This document shows, piece by piece, positions 8,183-17,581 of a stretch of DNA of 64,000 bases. The stretch lies in assembly GCF_025061645.1 (NCBI RefSeq), contig NZ_JANYMP010000030.1, positions 54,152-118,151 of the forward strand, read 5' to 3'. The notes under the pieces are model-generated. The model was not told the DNA's origin. It saw nothing but the letters and a program-made list of their open reading frames with translations, and did not search any database. Position 1 is the first letter of the stretch; every line of letters begins with the position of its first letter. The translations under genes were made by a program, and so were the position numbers. Source of the stretch: Umezawaea endophytica. GTDB taxonomy: Bacteria > Actinomycetota > Actinomycetes > Mycobacteriales > Pseudonocardiaceae.

Positions 8183-9315
8183 TCCTCCTCCGCCTCCCTG
8201 ACGCGGCGGGGATCGGCGGCCATGGCGCTCTCGTAGACGCGCAGGACCTGATTCGCGACCACGGACCAGTCGAACGTCATCACGCGCTGCCGGGCGACCT
8301 CGACGAACTGGGCGCGGCGCCCGGTGTCGGCGAGCAGGTCGCGCAGCCCGTCGGCCAGCGCCGCGGAGTCCTCGACGGCCGTCAGCACGCCCGCCTTGCC
8401 GTCGTCCAGCACCCGGCGGAACGCGTCCAGGTCGCTGGCGGCGACGGCCGCGCCCGCGGACATGGCCTCGGTCAGGATGATCCCGAAGCTCTCACCGCCG
8501 GTGTTCGGCGCGCAGTACACGTCCACGCTGCGCAGCGCGCGCGCCTTGGTCTCGTCGTCGACCTGCCCGAGCAGCACGATCCGCTCGGCCAGCTCCGGTC
8601 CGGCGTCCTTGAGCAGTTCCTCGTCGTCGCCACGGCCGACCACGAGCAGCCGGAGGTCCGGCAGTTCGGCGGCCAGCACCCGGAACGCCTCCAGCAGCAC
8701 CGGCATCCCCTTGCGGGGCTCGGTGAAGCGGCCGACGAACCCGATCGTGCCGCCCTCGCGCGGGTACCCGTCGAGCGGCTTCGCGTCGGCGAAGAACCCG
8801 ACGTCCACGCCGTTGGGGATCTCGACCGCGTCGCCGCCGAGGTGCTCGACCTGCACCCGCCGCGCGAGCGCGGACACGGCGATCCGGGCGGTGATCTTCT
8901 CCACGAACGGCTGGAGGATGACCTGGAACGCGGCCAGGATCTTCGACCTCGGCGTGGAGGTGTGGAACGTGGCCACGATCGGGCCGTCCGCCACCATCAG
9001 CGCGAGGAACGAGAGGCTCGGCGCGGTCGGCTCGTGCAGGTGCAGCACGTCGAAGTCGTTGTCGGTGATCCACCGGCGCACCCGCGAGTACGACAGCGGG
9101 CCGAACGAAAGCCTTGCCACGGAACCGTTGTACGGGATGCCGACCGCCCGGCCGGCGGACGTGACGAACGCGGGCAGCGCCGTGTCCTCGTCGGCGGGGG
9201 CCAGCACGTTCACCTCGTGGCCGAGGCCGATCAGCGCGCGGGCCAGGTCGACGACGTGCGCCTGCACCCCTCCTGGGACGTCGAGGGAGTACGGGCAGAC
9301 GATGCCGACCTTCAC
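8179..9315 (-). CDS. pimA: Phosphatidyl-myo-inositol mannosyltransferase PimA
   Basis: A 378-aa GT4 (GT-B) glycosyltransferase that transfers mannose from GDP-Man to phosphatidylinositol, the first committed PIM step, at the inner face of the membrane. The N-terminus MKVGIVCPYSLDVPGGVQAHV carries the donor/acceptor loop, and the C-terminal EX7E region appears in GGESFGIILTEAMSAG. The GTG at 9315 overlaps the stop of the acyltransferase gene (GTGA); the reading frame upstream of it lies in the acyltransferase and is rejected. Length and order (pgsA, acyltransferase, pimA, NUDIX) match the mycobacterial arrangement. Confidence 0.95.
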   Translation of the reverse strand: MKVGIVCPYSLDVPGGVQAHVVDLARALIGLGHEVNVLAPADEDTALPAFVTSAGRAVGIPYNGSVARLSFGPLSYSRVRRWITDNDFDVLHLHEPTAPSLSFLALMVADGPIVATFHTSTPRSKILAAFQVILQPFVEKITARIAVSALARRVQVEHLGGDAVEIPNGVDVGFFADAKPLDGYPREGGTIGFVGRFTEPRKGMPVLLEAFRVLAAELPDLRLLVVGRGDDEELLKDAGPELAERIVLLGQVDDETKARALRSVDVYCAPNTGGESFGIILTEAMSAGAAVAASDLDAFRRVLDDGKAGVLTAVEDSAALADGLRDLLADTGRRAQFVEVARQRVMTFDWSVVANQVLRVYESAMAADPRRVREAEEE

Positions 9316-10238
9316 GGCGACTCCCGCCTGCGGGCGAGGGCGCGCTGCCTGCTCTCCGGCAGGTCCGACAGCCAGAGCTTCTGCACCATGTGCCAGTCGG
9401 CGGGGTGCGCGGCGATGTCCGCCGCGAAGATGTCCGCGAGCGCCTGCGTCGCCACCGGGACCTGCGCGGTGCCCGAGACCCGGATCGGCGGGTGGATGCG
9501 GAACACCCAGCCGTCCTCGGTGAACCACAGGCCGACGGGCAGCAGCGCCGCGCCCGTCGTGGCGGCCAGGTGCGCCGGACCGGCGGGCATCATCGTCTGC
9601 TCGCCGAAGAACGTGACCGGCACGCCGGTAGCCGTGAGGTCGCGGTCCGCGAGCAGGCAGACGACCTTGTTCTCCCGCAGCCTCTCCGCCAGCACCTTCG
9701 CGGGCGCGCGGTCGCCGCCGGTCAGCGGCAGCACCTCGAACCCGAGGGTCTCGCGGAAGTCGATGAACCGGCGGTACAGCGATTCGGGCTTGAGCCGCTC
9801 GGCGACCGTGGCGAACGTGCCGGAGTGGCCGACCAGCCAGACCCCGGCCATGTCCCAGTTGCCGCTGTGCGGCAGCGCGATGACCGCGCCCGACCCCTGC
9901 TCCAGCGCGGCGTCCAGGTTCTCCTGGCCGCTGACGAGCGAGTCGCACGTGGCGTAGACGGCCTTGAGGTCCATCGACGGCAGCCGGAACGCCTCCCGCC
10001 AGTACCGGGCGTAGGAGCGGAGCGACTGGCGGACCAGCTCGTCCAGCTCCTCCTCGCCCGCCTGCGGCACGACGCGGGCGAGGTTCGCCCTGAGCTGCCG
10101 GACACCCGCCCCGCCGCGGGCGGCGGCCCGGTCGGCGGCGAAGTCGAACGCGCGCCGCGCCCACTGCTCGGGCAGCACCCGGACGAGCTTCCAGCCCGCC
10201 GAGTAGCCGAGCACGGCCAGTCTCTCCCCGATGCTCAT
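9312..10238 (-). CDS. Phosphatidylinositol mannoside acyltransferase (HtrB/LpxL family)
   Basis: A 308-aa membrane-associated lysophospholipid-type acyltransferase that acylates the mannose of PIM1/PIM2 (PatA role). The catalytic HxxxxD-type motif is seen as HSGNWDMAG, with the downstream block VTFFGEQTMMPAGPAHLA. Start ATG at 10238 overlaps the pgsA stop by 4 bp, and the stop overlaps the pimA GTG, giving tight coupling. Its position between the phosphatidylinositol-phosphate synthase and PimA makes the assignment strong. The C-terminal RALARRRESP tail is basic. Confidence 0.92.
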   Translation of the reverse strand: MSIGERLAVLGYSAGWKLVRVLPEQWARRAFDFAADRAAARGGAGVRQLRANLARVVPQAGEEELDELVRQSLRSYARYWREAFRLPSMDLKAVYATCDSLVSGQENLDAALEQGSGAVIALPHSGNWDMAGVWLVGHSGTFATVAERLKPESLYRRFIDFRETLGFEVLPLTGGDRAPAKVLAERLRENKVVCLLADRDLTATGVPVTFFGEQTMMPAGPAHLAATTGAALLPVGLWFTEDGWVFRIHPPIRVSGTAQVPVATQALADIFAADIAAHPADWHMVQKLWLSDLPESRQRALARRRESP

Positions 10239-10843
10239 CCGACGACCTCCGTGTCGGAGCCGCGCGCCAGGAGCAGGCGCTGCACGACCGTCGCGGCGGT
10301 CAGCACCGCGCACAGCCACAGCGCCACCTCCAGGACGTACGGCACGCCGAGCCCGGACAGGCCCGCGCCCACCAGCACGATGATCAGCCGCTCCGCCCGT
10401 TCGGCGATGCCGCCGTCGGCGCTCAGGCCGGACGCCTCGGCGCGGGCCTTCACGTACGACACGACCTGGGCGGCGACGAGCGAGACCAGCGAGGCCGCGG
10501 CCGACCAGCGGTCGCCCGCGGCGAACGCGTACCAGGCGAGCGCCGCGAACAGCGCGCCGTCGGCGATCCGGTCGCAGCTCGCGTCCAGGACGGCGCCGAA
10601 GGGCGTGCCGCTGCCCTGGGCTCTCGCCATGGCACCGTCGAGCAGGTCGAACAGCACGAACGCGGTGACCGCGAGCGTGCCGACGAAGAGTTGGCCCCGT
10701 GGGAAGAACCAGAGCGTGGCGGCGACCGTGCCGATGGTGCCCAGCACGGTGACGGAGTTCGGGGTGAGCCCGAGTCGGACCAGCCACGCCCCGATGGGAT
10801 CGGTGACGCGCGAGACCGAAGCGCGGGCGAAGATGTTCAGCAT
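10235..10843 (-). CDS. pgsA: Phosphatidylinositol phosphate synthase (CDP-alcohol phosphatidyltransferase)
   Basis: A 202-aa membrane enzyme making phosphatidylinositol phosphate from CDP-diacylglycerol and inositol 1-phosphate. The CDP-alcohol phosphotransferase signature D-x2-DG-x2-AR-x8-G-x3-D-x3-D is complete, from DLLDGAMAR through GAVLDASCD. Several hydrophobic helices follow. It opens the PIM operon. In related actinomycetes the gene immediately upstream is the HIT gene next to thrS; here an XRE regulator gene ends 60 bp upstream and the HIT gene lies nearly 4 kb away. Confidence 0.94.
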   Translation of the reverse strand: MLNIFARASVSRVTDPIGAWLVRLGLTPNSVTVLGTIGTVAATLWFFPRGQLFVGTLAVTAFVLFDLLDGAMARAQGSGTPFGAVLDASCDRIADGALFAALAWYAFAAGDRWSAAASLVSLVAAQVVSYVKARAEASGLSADGGIAERAERLIIVLVGAGLSGLGVPYVLEVALWLCAVLTAATVVQRLLLARGSDTEVVG

Positions 10844-10903
10844 GAGGCTGGGACTGCACCTACCGGCGGGGACGATGTGTCCACGGCAGAGTAACCGCCC
10901 AGC

Positions 10904-11752
10904 TCAGCCGAGCTGCCGGTGGTCCCTGGAGATCCGGGCGAGCAGCGCCTCGAGTTGATCACCACGGGCCGCCAGCCGCTCCAGCCTGCTGTACAGCGCG
11001 ACGTACTCGCGGACGTCGTGCGGGTCGGTGATGGTGGCGTTCCCGGTCAGCACGCTGATCGTCACCACGCGCTCGTCGTAGACCTGGAACCCGTGCAGCG
11101 CAACGAGGTTCGCGTCCGCCGACCACGGAACGACGCCCAGCGACACGTTCGGGCGGCGCATGGTCTGGGAGAGGTGGTCGATCTGGTCGCACATCAGGTC
11201 GGCGGACCCCATCCGCCACCGGAGGGCGCTCTCGCTGAGCAGGAAGATGAACTTCTTGTTCGGGTCGTCGAGCCGGGCGCGCCGGGCCCGCAGGGTCGTC
11301 ACGGCGGAGTCCTGCTCACGACCGGGTGTCGCGGCCAGCACGACGCGGAGGTAGTTCTCGCTCTGCAACAGCGACGGGACTCCGGCGAGCTGGAAGAAGC
11401 GGCTGGTGGTGGCGCGGGCCTCGATGCGGGCCACGGTCTGCTGGTGGCGGTGCGCCCCCCGGTGCAGGACCACCCGTCTGGTTTCGGCTTCGGCGTGTAG
11501 CTGGCGGGCCAGTTCGACCAGCTCTAATCTGGTCTCCCTAGTGGCGGATAACTCTGCCACCAGGCGTTCGACGTCGATCACGGACGGCAGGAGCATCCCG
11601 TTCTCGATCTTGGAGAGCTTCGACTGGCTCATACCGGTCGCCTGCGCCGTGGCCGTACCGGTCATCCGGGCCTCGGTCCGCAGCCTGCGTAACTCCCGCG
11701 AGAGTCGATCTCGCGCGAGCCTTGAGCGCTCGGGTGCGGTCATGAATCGCAC
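10904..11752 (-). CDS. XRE-family regulator with DUF5753 domain
   Basis: A 282-aa protein with an N-terminal helix-turn-helix (about residues 17-70, including TGTATAQATGMSQSKLSKIENG) and a C-terminal DUF5753 sensor-like domain (from about residue 100, with FFQLAGVPSLLQSENYLRVV and the FLLSESALRWRMG block). This architecture is abundant in Streptomyces and Pseudonocardiaceae, often paired with a DUF397 protein; no DUF397 gene is seen beside this one. It is codirectional with and just upstream of pgsA but is probably not part of PIM synthesis. It belongs to the inserted segment between HIT and pgsA. Confidence 0.9.
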   Translation of the reverse strand: MRFMTAPERSRLARDRLSRELRRLRTEARMTGTATAQATGMSQSKLSKIENGMLLPSVIDVERLVAELSATRETRLELVELARQLHAEAETRRVVLHRGAHRHQQTVARIEARATTSRFFQLAGVPSLLQSENYLRVVLAATPGREQDSAVTTLRARRARLDDPNKKFIFLLSESALRWRMGSADLMCDQIDHLSQTMRRPNVSLGVVPWSADANLVALHGFQVYDERVVTISVLTGNATITDPHDVREYVALYSRLERLAARGDQLEALLARISRDHRQLG

Positions 11753-11916
11753 CGTATCGAGCGGGGTCGGACTTGACGATCAGCCAACCGGGTTCCGGAT
11801 AGATCACCCGATTTCGGAGAGTGATCCATGACACACCTGGGAATCACTTTAAACGTCAAGCGTTGTAGTTCACTGTTCAACAAGAATCCCTACAGCCCAT
11901 CACGGAGGACACCGCA

Positions 11917-12471
11917 ATGACCACCGCCATCCAGATCCCCGGCTACATCGCCGGCACCTGGACCATCGACGCCGCTCACTCCGCCGTCTCGTTCAGCGTC
12001 CGGCACCTGATGGTCAGCAAGGTCCGGGGCAGCTTCCGCACGTTCGAGGGCACCCTGGTCACCGCGGAGAACCCCGCCGAGTCGTCCGTGACGGCCACGA
12101 TCGACCTGTCCTCGATCGACACCAACAACGCGGACCGCGACAACCACATCCGCTCCGCGGACTTCTTCGAGGTCGAGAAGTACCCGACCATGACCTACCG
12201 CTCCACCGGCCTCCGCGCGGACGGCGACGACTACGTCCTCGACGGCGAGCTGGACCTGCACGGCGTCGTGAAGAGCGTCCCGCTCAAGCTGGAGCTCAAC
12301 GGCTTCGGCCCGGACCCGTACGGCGGCACCCGCGTCGGCTTCTCCGCCACCACGGAGATCTCCCGCAACGACTTCGGCGTGGACATCCACATGCCGCTCG
12401 ACGGCGGCGGCGTGGTCATCGGCGACAAGATCGCCATCTCCCTGGAGATCGAAGCCGTCCTCCAGTCCTGA
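11917..12471 (+). CDS. YceI-family lipocalin-like protein
   Basis: A 184-aa YceI-like protein. The typical pattern is present: GTWTIDAAHSAVSFSVRHLMVSKVRGSF, then IRSADFFEVEKYPTMTYRS and GELDLHGVVKSVPLKLE. The family has a lipocalin-like barrel that binds polyisoprenoid or other lipophilic molecules. No signal peptide is visible, so it is likely cytoplasmic, as are many actinobacterial members. GGAGG lies upstream of the ATG. It is the only plus-strand gene between thrS and pimA and ends in a good terminator. The upstream region has a TTGT...ACAA partial palindrome near 11864-11884 that could be a MarR-type site; this is weak. Confidence 0.92.
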   Translation: MTTAIQIPGYIAGTWTIDAAHSAVSFSVRHLMVSKVRGSFRTFEGTLVTAENPAESSVTATIDLSSIDTNNADRDNHIRSADFFEVEKYPTMTYRSTGLRADGDDYVLDGELDLHGVVKSVPLKLELNGFGPDPYGGTRVGFSATTEISRNDFGVDIHMPLDGGGVVIGDKIAISLEIEAVLQS

Positions 12472-12486
12472 TCCACAGCCACGCCC

Positions 12487-12518
12487 AAAGAGGCCTCGCC
12501 GAACGGCGGGGCCTCTTT
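12487..12518 (+). terminator. Rho-independent-like terminator after the YceI gene
   Basis: A 15-bp stem (12487-12501 with 12504-12518, one G/A irregularity) encloses AA and has AAAGAGGCC/GGCCTCTTT ends. It sits 16 bp after the YceI stop and between convergent genes, so it may also serve the STAND gene on the other strand. Confidence 0.8.
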
Positions 12519-12553
12519 GCGTATTCCTTGATCCGCCAGAAGAGTGGATTCGC

Positions 12554-14641
12554 TCACTCGATCGTGGAGAGCAACTCCCGCACTTCGGCGGCCAGGATCG
12601 CCGGGCCAGAGCCGGGAAGTCTCTCGTAGACCTCCAAGCCCTTCCGCAGGCAGTCGATCGCCTCGGGCACACGACCCCAATCCCGGTACGTGATCCCCAG
12701 GTCGACGAGCGTGTCGGCTTCCCCGTTCGGATCGCCTCCCTCACGGGGGATGAGCAAGCTCTGCCGGTGGTGCTCCACCGCGTCGGCGAAGCGGCCCGCC
12801 TTCCGGTGGAGCACGCCCAGTTGGTTCAGGGTCCGCCCCTCGGCTGAGCGGAACCCCAGGCTCCGGCATATCTCGAGGTCCCTCAGGTGGCATTCGACCG
12901 CCTCGGAGAACCTCCCCAGCGCACCGAGCGCGACGGCCAGGTTGAACAGGACGGCACCCTCCTCGAACCGGCGGCCCGTTTCGGCGAAGATCAGGAGCGC
13001 TCTCCGGCAGGAGTCGATCGACGCTTGCCAGTCCCCCAGGTCGCGGTGCACCTTCCCCCCGTAGTGGAGGGCCAACCCCTCGCCGTCGAGGTCGCCCAGC
13101 TCCTGGAAGATCGCGGCGGCCTGCTGGTGACAGGCCAAGGCCTCGTCGAGGTGCCCGCTCCGGCGATGGGCCGTGCCCGAGTAGTTGAGGAGCAAGGCTT
13201 CGGATCTTCGATCGCCGAGCAGACGGGCCGCGACCTGTGCCAGGTCGTGAACGGCCAGCGCGTCGTCCCAGTGGTTCCGCAGGAACAGGTACTCGTGCAT
13301 CTCCAGCGACAGTCCGACCGCGTCCGAGTAGCGGCCCGATGTGAAGGCGAGCGACACGGCGGTCACCAGGTTGGCCCGTTCGGCGTCCACCCACTTCAAC
13401 GCCTCGAACCGGTCCACGAACACCGGGTGCTCCGCTGCCGGGAGCGGCGGCTCCACGAAGGTCACCGAGGCCGCGTAGTTCCAGGTCCGGTAGTGGTCGA
13501 GCAGGCGGACCACGGCGGCTTCCCGTTCCGGATCCTTCGCGGCCGCCTCCGCGGCGTACAGCCGCAACAGGTCGTGCATGCGCCAACGCCCGGAGGCGGA
13601 GCCGGGTTGCAGGAGGTTGGCGCGCACCAGCTCACGCACCGGCCGCTTCACCTCCGACACCTCGGAGCCCACCAGCGCGGCCACCGCGTCGACACCGATC
13701 TCCGGGCCGGGGTTCACGGCGATCAAGCGGAACAGCCGGGCGTGCGAGTCCTCCAGGTGCCGGTACGACAGGTCGAAGGCCGCGCGAACCGCCAGGCTCC
13801 CGCTGTAGTGCAGCTCCTCCAGCCGCCTGTGGTCCTCGGCCAGGTCGTTCGCCATCTCCGCCACGGATCGCGCCGGATCCGACGCCAACAGCGCGGCGGC
13901 CACCCGGATCGCCAACGGCAAACCCCCGCACAACCGCACGAGGACGTCGGCCGAGCCCGGATCGTCACGCACCCGACCGTCGTCCGGGTCGCTGGTGGCC
14001 AGTTCGTCGGCGAGCATCGCCACCGCTTCGGGGAACGGCAGCACGTCCAGGTCGAACAACCGGGCTCCTTCGAGGTCGGCCAGCCGATGACGACTGGTGA
14101 TCACCACCCGGTGCTCGGCGGTGCCCGGCAACAACGGCCGCACCTGGTCCACGCTCGACGCGTTGTCGGCGAGGATCAACGTCCGCTCCCGCTCGGCCAG
14201 CACCGACCGCCACAACCGCGCCCGGTCCTCGGCGTCCGCGGGTACGTGCTGGCCCGTAACGCCCAACGCGCCGAGCAGGCTGGCCAACGCGGCCGACGCC
14301 GACACGCGTTCACCCGGCAAGTCGTAGCCTCGCATGTTGACCATGACCACGCCGCCGGGGAACCACCCTTCGTGCAGGGCGGTTCGAGCGGCACGAACGG
14401 CGAGAGCCGTCTTGCCGATGCCCGCGAGCCCTCCCAGGGACCACACGACGACGGTCTGCTCGGAAACCACCGGGCGGAGCGCGGCGATCAACAGCGCCAG
14501 TTCCCGCTCCCGCCCCACGAACACCGGCTGCGCGGGCAGGCCTGCCACCGCCACTGGTGGCGCGGGAGGGAGGGACAGCGTGATGTCGCGCCCCTGCACG
14601 ACGTTGCCGAATAACTTGCCGGAGAAGGCGTTGTGCGTCAC
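12554..14641 (-). CDS. NB-ARC/TPR (STAND) signalling protein
   Basis: A 695-aa STAND ATPase. A short N-terminal motif (FGNVVQGRDITL, residues 11-22) precedes the NB-ARC, whose Walker A is GLAGIGKT at 71-78. Walker B-like RTLILADNASS and the GGLPLAIRVAAALL block follow, then a winged helix, then about eight TPR units from roughly residue 400 to the end. There is no SARP DNA-binding domain, so it may act on a partner rather than on DNA. A similar N-terminal VVQ motif occurs in the STAND protein at 47446-49587. The GTG start lies inside a 13-bp inverted repeat. It forms part of the insertion between the HIT gene and pgsA. Confidence 0.88.
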   Translation of the reverse strand: MTHNAFSGKLFGNVVQGRDITLSLPPAPPVAVAGLPAQPVFVGRERELALLIAALRPVVSEQTVVVWSLGGLAGIGKTALAVRAARTALHEGWFPGGVVMVNMRGYDLPGERVSASAALASLLGALGVTGQHVPADAEDRARLWRSVLAERERTLILADNASSVDQVRPLLPGTAEHRVVITSRHRLADLEGARLFDLDVLPFPEAVAMLADELATSDPDDGRVRDDPGSADVLVRLCGGLPLAIRVAAALLASDPARSVAEMANDLAEDHRRLEELHYSGSLAVRAAFDLSYRHLEDSHARLFRLIAVNPGPEIGVDAVAALVGSEVSEVKRPVRELVRANLLQPGSASGRWRMHDLLRLYAAEAAAKDPEREAAVVRLLDHYRTWNYAASVTFVEPPLPAAEHPVFVDRFEALKWVDAERANLVTAVSLAFTSGRYSDAVGLSLEMHEYLFLRNHWDDALAVHDLAQVAARLLGDRRSEALLLNYSGTAHRRSGHLDEALACHQQAAAIFQELGDLDGEGLALHYGGKVHRDLGDWQASIDSCRRALLIFAETGRRFEEGAVLFNLAVALGALGRFSEAVECHLRDLEICRSLGFRSAEGRTLNQLGVLHRKAGRFADAVEHHRQSLLIPREGGDPNGEADTLVDLGITYRDWGRVPEAIDCLRKGLEVYERLPGSGPAILAAEVRELLSTIE

Positions 14642-14668
14642 CCCAGCAGTCTCACCTGCTGGGGTGAC
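14637..14668. promoter_or_regulatory. 13-bp perfect inverted repeat spanning the STAND gene start codon
   Basis: Arms 14637-14649 and 14656-14668 (GTCACCCCAGCAG and its complement) enclose a 6-nt loop. On the minus strand the repeat includes the GTG start at 14641. It could be an operator, an RNA hairpin masking the ribosome site, or the terminator of the HIT gene that ends at 14703. Confidence 0.65.
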
Positions 14669-14702
14669 GGCACTAACGCAATAGTGCAGACAGCCGGAGT
14701 GA

Positions 14703-15251
14703 CTACTCCGCCGCCTCCCACGCGTCCGCCAGCATCTGCCGGGTCTCGCCCAGCAACTGCGGCAGGACCTTCGTCTGCGCCACCACCGGCATGAAGTTCG
14801 CGTCGCCGCCCCACCGGGGCACGACGTGCTGGTGCAGGTGGGCGGCGATGCCTGCTCCCGCCACGACCCCCTGGTTCATCCCGATGTTGAACCCGTGCGG
14901 TGCCGCGGCGTGCCGGATCACGCGCATCGCCTTCTGGGTGAACTCCGCGAACTCCACCGTCTCCTCGGCCGTCAGGTCCGTGTAGTCCGGCAGGTGCCGG
15001 TACGGCAGCACCATCAGGTGGCCGGGGTTGTACGGGTACAGGTTCAGCACCGCGAAGACCGACTCGCCGCGGGCCACGATGAGGCCGTCCGCGTCGGACA
15101 GGTCGACCACCAGGCAGAACGGGCAGCCCGCGGGTTCGCTGCCGACGGGCTTGCCCTCGCCCTTGATGTAGGACATGCGGTGCGGGGTCCACAGGCGCTG
15201 CAACGCGTCGTGGACCCCGACCCCTGCCTGTTCCTCCAGTTCGGAGCTCAC
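14703..15251 (-). CDS. HIT-domain nucleotide hydrolase/phosphorylase-like protein
   Basis: A 182-aa histidine-triad protein with the active-site motif [10 protein letters not shown] (HxHxHxx). The CPFC segment ([12 protein letters not shown]) resembles the zinc site of AP4A phosphorylase-like HIT proteins found beside thrS and pgsA in actinobacteria. It probably acts on dinucleoside polyphosphates or adenylylated products. The GTG at 15251 overlaps the thrS stop by 4 bp, so the two are coupled; longer upstream reading is thrS in another frame. The usual next gene, pgsA, is displaced here. Confidence 0.92.
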   Translation of the reverse strand: MSSELEEQAGVGVHDALQRLWTPHRMSYIKGEGKPVGSEPAGCPFCLVVDLSDADGLIVARGESVFAVLNLYPYNPGHLMVLPYRHLPDYTDLTAEETVEFAEFTQKAMRVIRHAAAPHGFNIGMNQGVVAGAGIAAHLHQHVVPRWGGDANFMPVVAQTKVLPQLLGETRQMLADAWEAAE

Positions 15252-17296
15252 TGGACGGACTCGGCGGTCGGCGAGGAGTTCTCCCGCCGGGCGACCCAGT
15301 CCACGATGGTGTCGACGGCCTTCTCCACGGGCACGCCGTTGACCTGCGTGCCGTCGCGGAAGCGGAACGACACGGCGCCGGACTCGACGTCGTTGCCGCC
15401 CGCGACGAGCATGAACGGCACCTTCTGCATGGTGTGGGTGCGGATCTTCTTCTGCATCCGGTCGTCCGACGCGTCGACGTCGACGCGGATGCCGCGGGCG
15501 CGCAGGGCGTCGCGCACGGCCAGCAGGTGGTCGACGTGCTCGTCGGCGATCGGGATGCCGACGACCTGCACGGGGGCCAGCCACGCCGGGAACGCGCCCG
15601 CGTAGTGCTCGGTCAGCACGCCGAAGAAGCGCTCCACCGAGCCGAATAGGGCGCGGTGGATCATGACCGGGCGCTGGCGGGTGCCGTCGTTGGCCGAGTA
15701 CTCCAGCTCGAACCGCTCCGGCAGGTTGAAGTCCAACTGGATCGTGGACATCTGCCACGTGCGGCCGAGCGCGTCCTTGGCCTGCACGGAGATCTTCGGG
15801 CCGTAGAACGCGGCGCCACCGGGGTCGGGCACGAGTTCGAGGCCCGAGGACTCGGCGGCTTCGCGCAGCGCCTCGGTCGCCGTCTCCCACACCTCGTCGG
15901 AGCCGACGGACTTCTCCGGGTTGCGCGTCGACAGCTCCAGGTAGAAGTCGTCGAGGCCGTAGTCCTTGAGCAGCCCGAGCACGAACGACAGCAGCGACTT
16001 CAGCTCGTCCTGGACCTGGTCGGGCGTGCAGAAGATGTGCGCGTCGTCCTGCGTCATGCCGCGCACACGCGTCAGGCCGTGGACCACACCGGACTTCTCG
16101 TACCGGTACACCGAGCCGAACTCGAACATCCGCAGCGGCAGCTCGCGGTACGACCGCCCGCGCGACCGGAAGATCAGGTCGTGGAACGGGCAGTTCATCG
16201 GCTTGAGGTAGTAGTCCTGGCCGGGCTTGCGGACCGTGCCGTCCTCGTTGTACTCGGCGTCGAGCTGCATCGCCGGGTACATGCCGTCCTTGTACCAGTC
16301 GAGGTGGCCGGACGTCTCGAACAGCGAGCTCTTGGTGATGTGCGGCGAGTAGACGAACTCGTAGCCCGCCTCGGTGTGCCGCTGCCGCGAGTAGTTCTCC
16401 ATCTCCTGCCGGATGATCCCGCCCTTGGGGTGGAACACCGCCAGACCGGAGCCGATCTCGTCCGGGAAGCTGAACAGGTCGAGCTCGACGCCCAGCTTGC
16501 GGTGGTCGCGGCGCTCGGCCTCGGCCAGCAGCTCCAGGTGCGCGTCCAGCGCCTCCTGCGACTCCCACGCCGTGCCGTAGATGCGCTGGAGCTGCGGGTT
16601 CTTGTCGTTGCCGCGCCAGTACGCCGCGGCGACGCGGCTCAGCTTGAACGCCGGGATGTGCTTGGTCGTCGGCACGTGCGGACCGCGGCACAGGTCGCCC
16701 CAGATCCGGTCGCCGGAGCGCGGGTCCAGGTTGTCGTAGATCGTCAGCTCGCCGCCGCCGACCTCCATGACCTCGGCGGTGTCCACGTCCGACTTGATGT
16801 CGACCAGTTCCAGCTTGAACGGCTCGGCGGCCAGCTCGGCCTTCGCGGCGTCGACCGAGTCGACCACGCGGCGGGAGAACCGCTGCGAGCCCTTCACGAT
16901 CTGCTTCATCCGCTTCTCCAGCGCGGTCAGGTCCTCGGGCGTGAACGGCTTCTCGACCTGGAAGTCGTAGTAGAAGCCGTCCTTGACCGGCGGGCCGATG
17001 CCGAGCTTGGCGTCCGGGAACTGCTGCTGCACGGCCTGGGCCAGCACGTGCGCCGTCGAGTGCCGGATGACGGCGCGGCCGTCGTCGGTGTTGGCCGCGA
17101 CGGCCTCGACCTCGACGTCCACCTGCGGCACCCAGGAGAGGTCGCGGAGGTGACCTTCGGCATCGCGGACGACCACGATCGCGTCCGGCCCCTTCCCGGG
17201 GAGGTCGGCCGCGCGCACCGCCGCCCCCGCGGTAGTCCCCGACGGCACCACCACGCGCGGTGGGGTGACGGCGGCTGCGGGACGCGACTCGGGCAC
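15248..17296 (-). CDS. thrS: Threonyl-tRNA synthetase
   Basis: A 682-aa class II synthetase charging tRNA-Thr. Domains in order are an N-terminal TGS, the threonyl/alanyl second additional domain ([16 protein letters not shown] with [11 protein letters not shown]), the catalytic core with motif 2 (the [17 protein letters not shown] block) and a C-terminal anticodon-binding domain. The GTG at 17296 is chosen because AGGAG lies 5 nt upstream; in-frame sequence reaching 17362 lacks a ribosome site and is not conserved in character. It is cotranscribed with the HIT gene, which overlaps it. The upstream 285 bp to the divergent proline-rich gene hold its promoter; no T-box was recognised. Confidence 0.97.
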   Translation of the reverse strand: MPESRPAAAVTPPRVVVPSGTTAGAAVRAADLPGKGPDAIVVVRDAEGHLRDLSWVPQVDVEVEAVAANTDDGRAVIRHSTAHVLAQAVQQQFPDAKLGIGPPVKDGFYYDFQVEKPFTPEDLTALEKRMKQIVKGSQRFSRRVVDSVDAAKAELAAEPFKLELVDIKSDVDTAEVMEVGGGELTIYDNLDPRSGDRIWGDLCRGPHVPTTKHIPAFKLSRVAAAYWRGNDKNPQLQRIYGTAWESQEALDAHLELLAEAERRDHRKLGVELDLFSFPDEIGSGLAVFHPKGGIIRQEMENYSRQRHTEAGYEFVYSPHITKSSLFETSGHLDWYKDGMYPAMQLDAEYNEDGTVRKPGQDYYLKPMNCPFHDLIFRSRGRSYRELPLRMFEFGSVYRYEKSGVVHGLTRVRGMTQDDAHIFCTPDQVQDELKSLLSFVLGLLKDYGLDDFYLELSTRNPEKSVGSDEVWETATEALREAAESSGLELVPDPGGAAFYGPKISVQAKDALGRTWQMSTIQLDFNLPERFELEYSANDGTRQRPVMIHRALFGSVERFFGVLTEHYAGAFPAWLAPVQVVGIPIADEHVDHLLAVRDALRARGIRVDVDASDDRMQKKIRTHTMQKVPFMLVAGGNDVESGAVSFRFRDGTQVNGVPVEKAVDTIVDWVARRENSSPTAESVQ

Positions 17297-17581
17297 GGTG
17301 ACTCCTAGGTGGGTGAATAGGGGGCGAACCAGATCAGATGTTATCGGTGCGCGGCGCACCACCGGGCGTGGCCCGCGTCGGGTGGGACGGGGGTCGACTC
17401 GTCGGTGAGGGCTCGGACGATGGCCACGTGGTCGAGGGAACCGCGTCGACGCCCTCCCTGTCGCGCCATTTACGCCCTTCAGACGAGCGACAGGTTCCGC
17501 TCAGGGTCCGCACAGGTCAGAGGCGCATCCTGGGACCGGGACCGGTGCTGGACCGACCCCGTGAGATCAGGAGACCGCACC

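Noticed and set aside
17297..17581. T-box or other riboswitch before thrS
   Set aside because: No T-box sequence or specifier-loop structure could be recognised; actinobacterial thrS genes often lack one.
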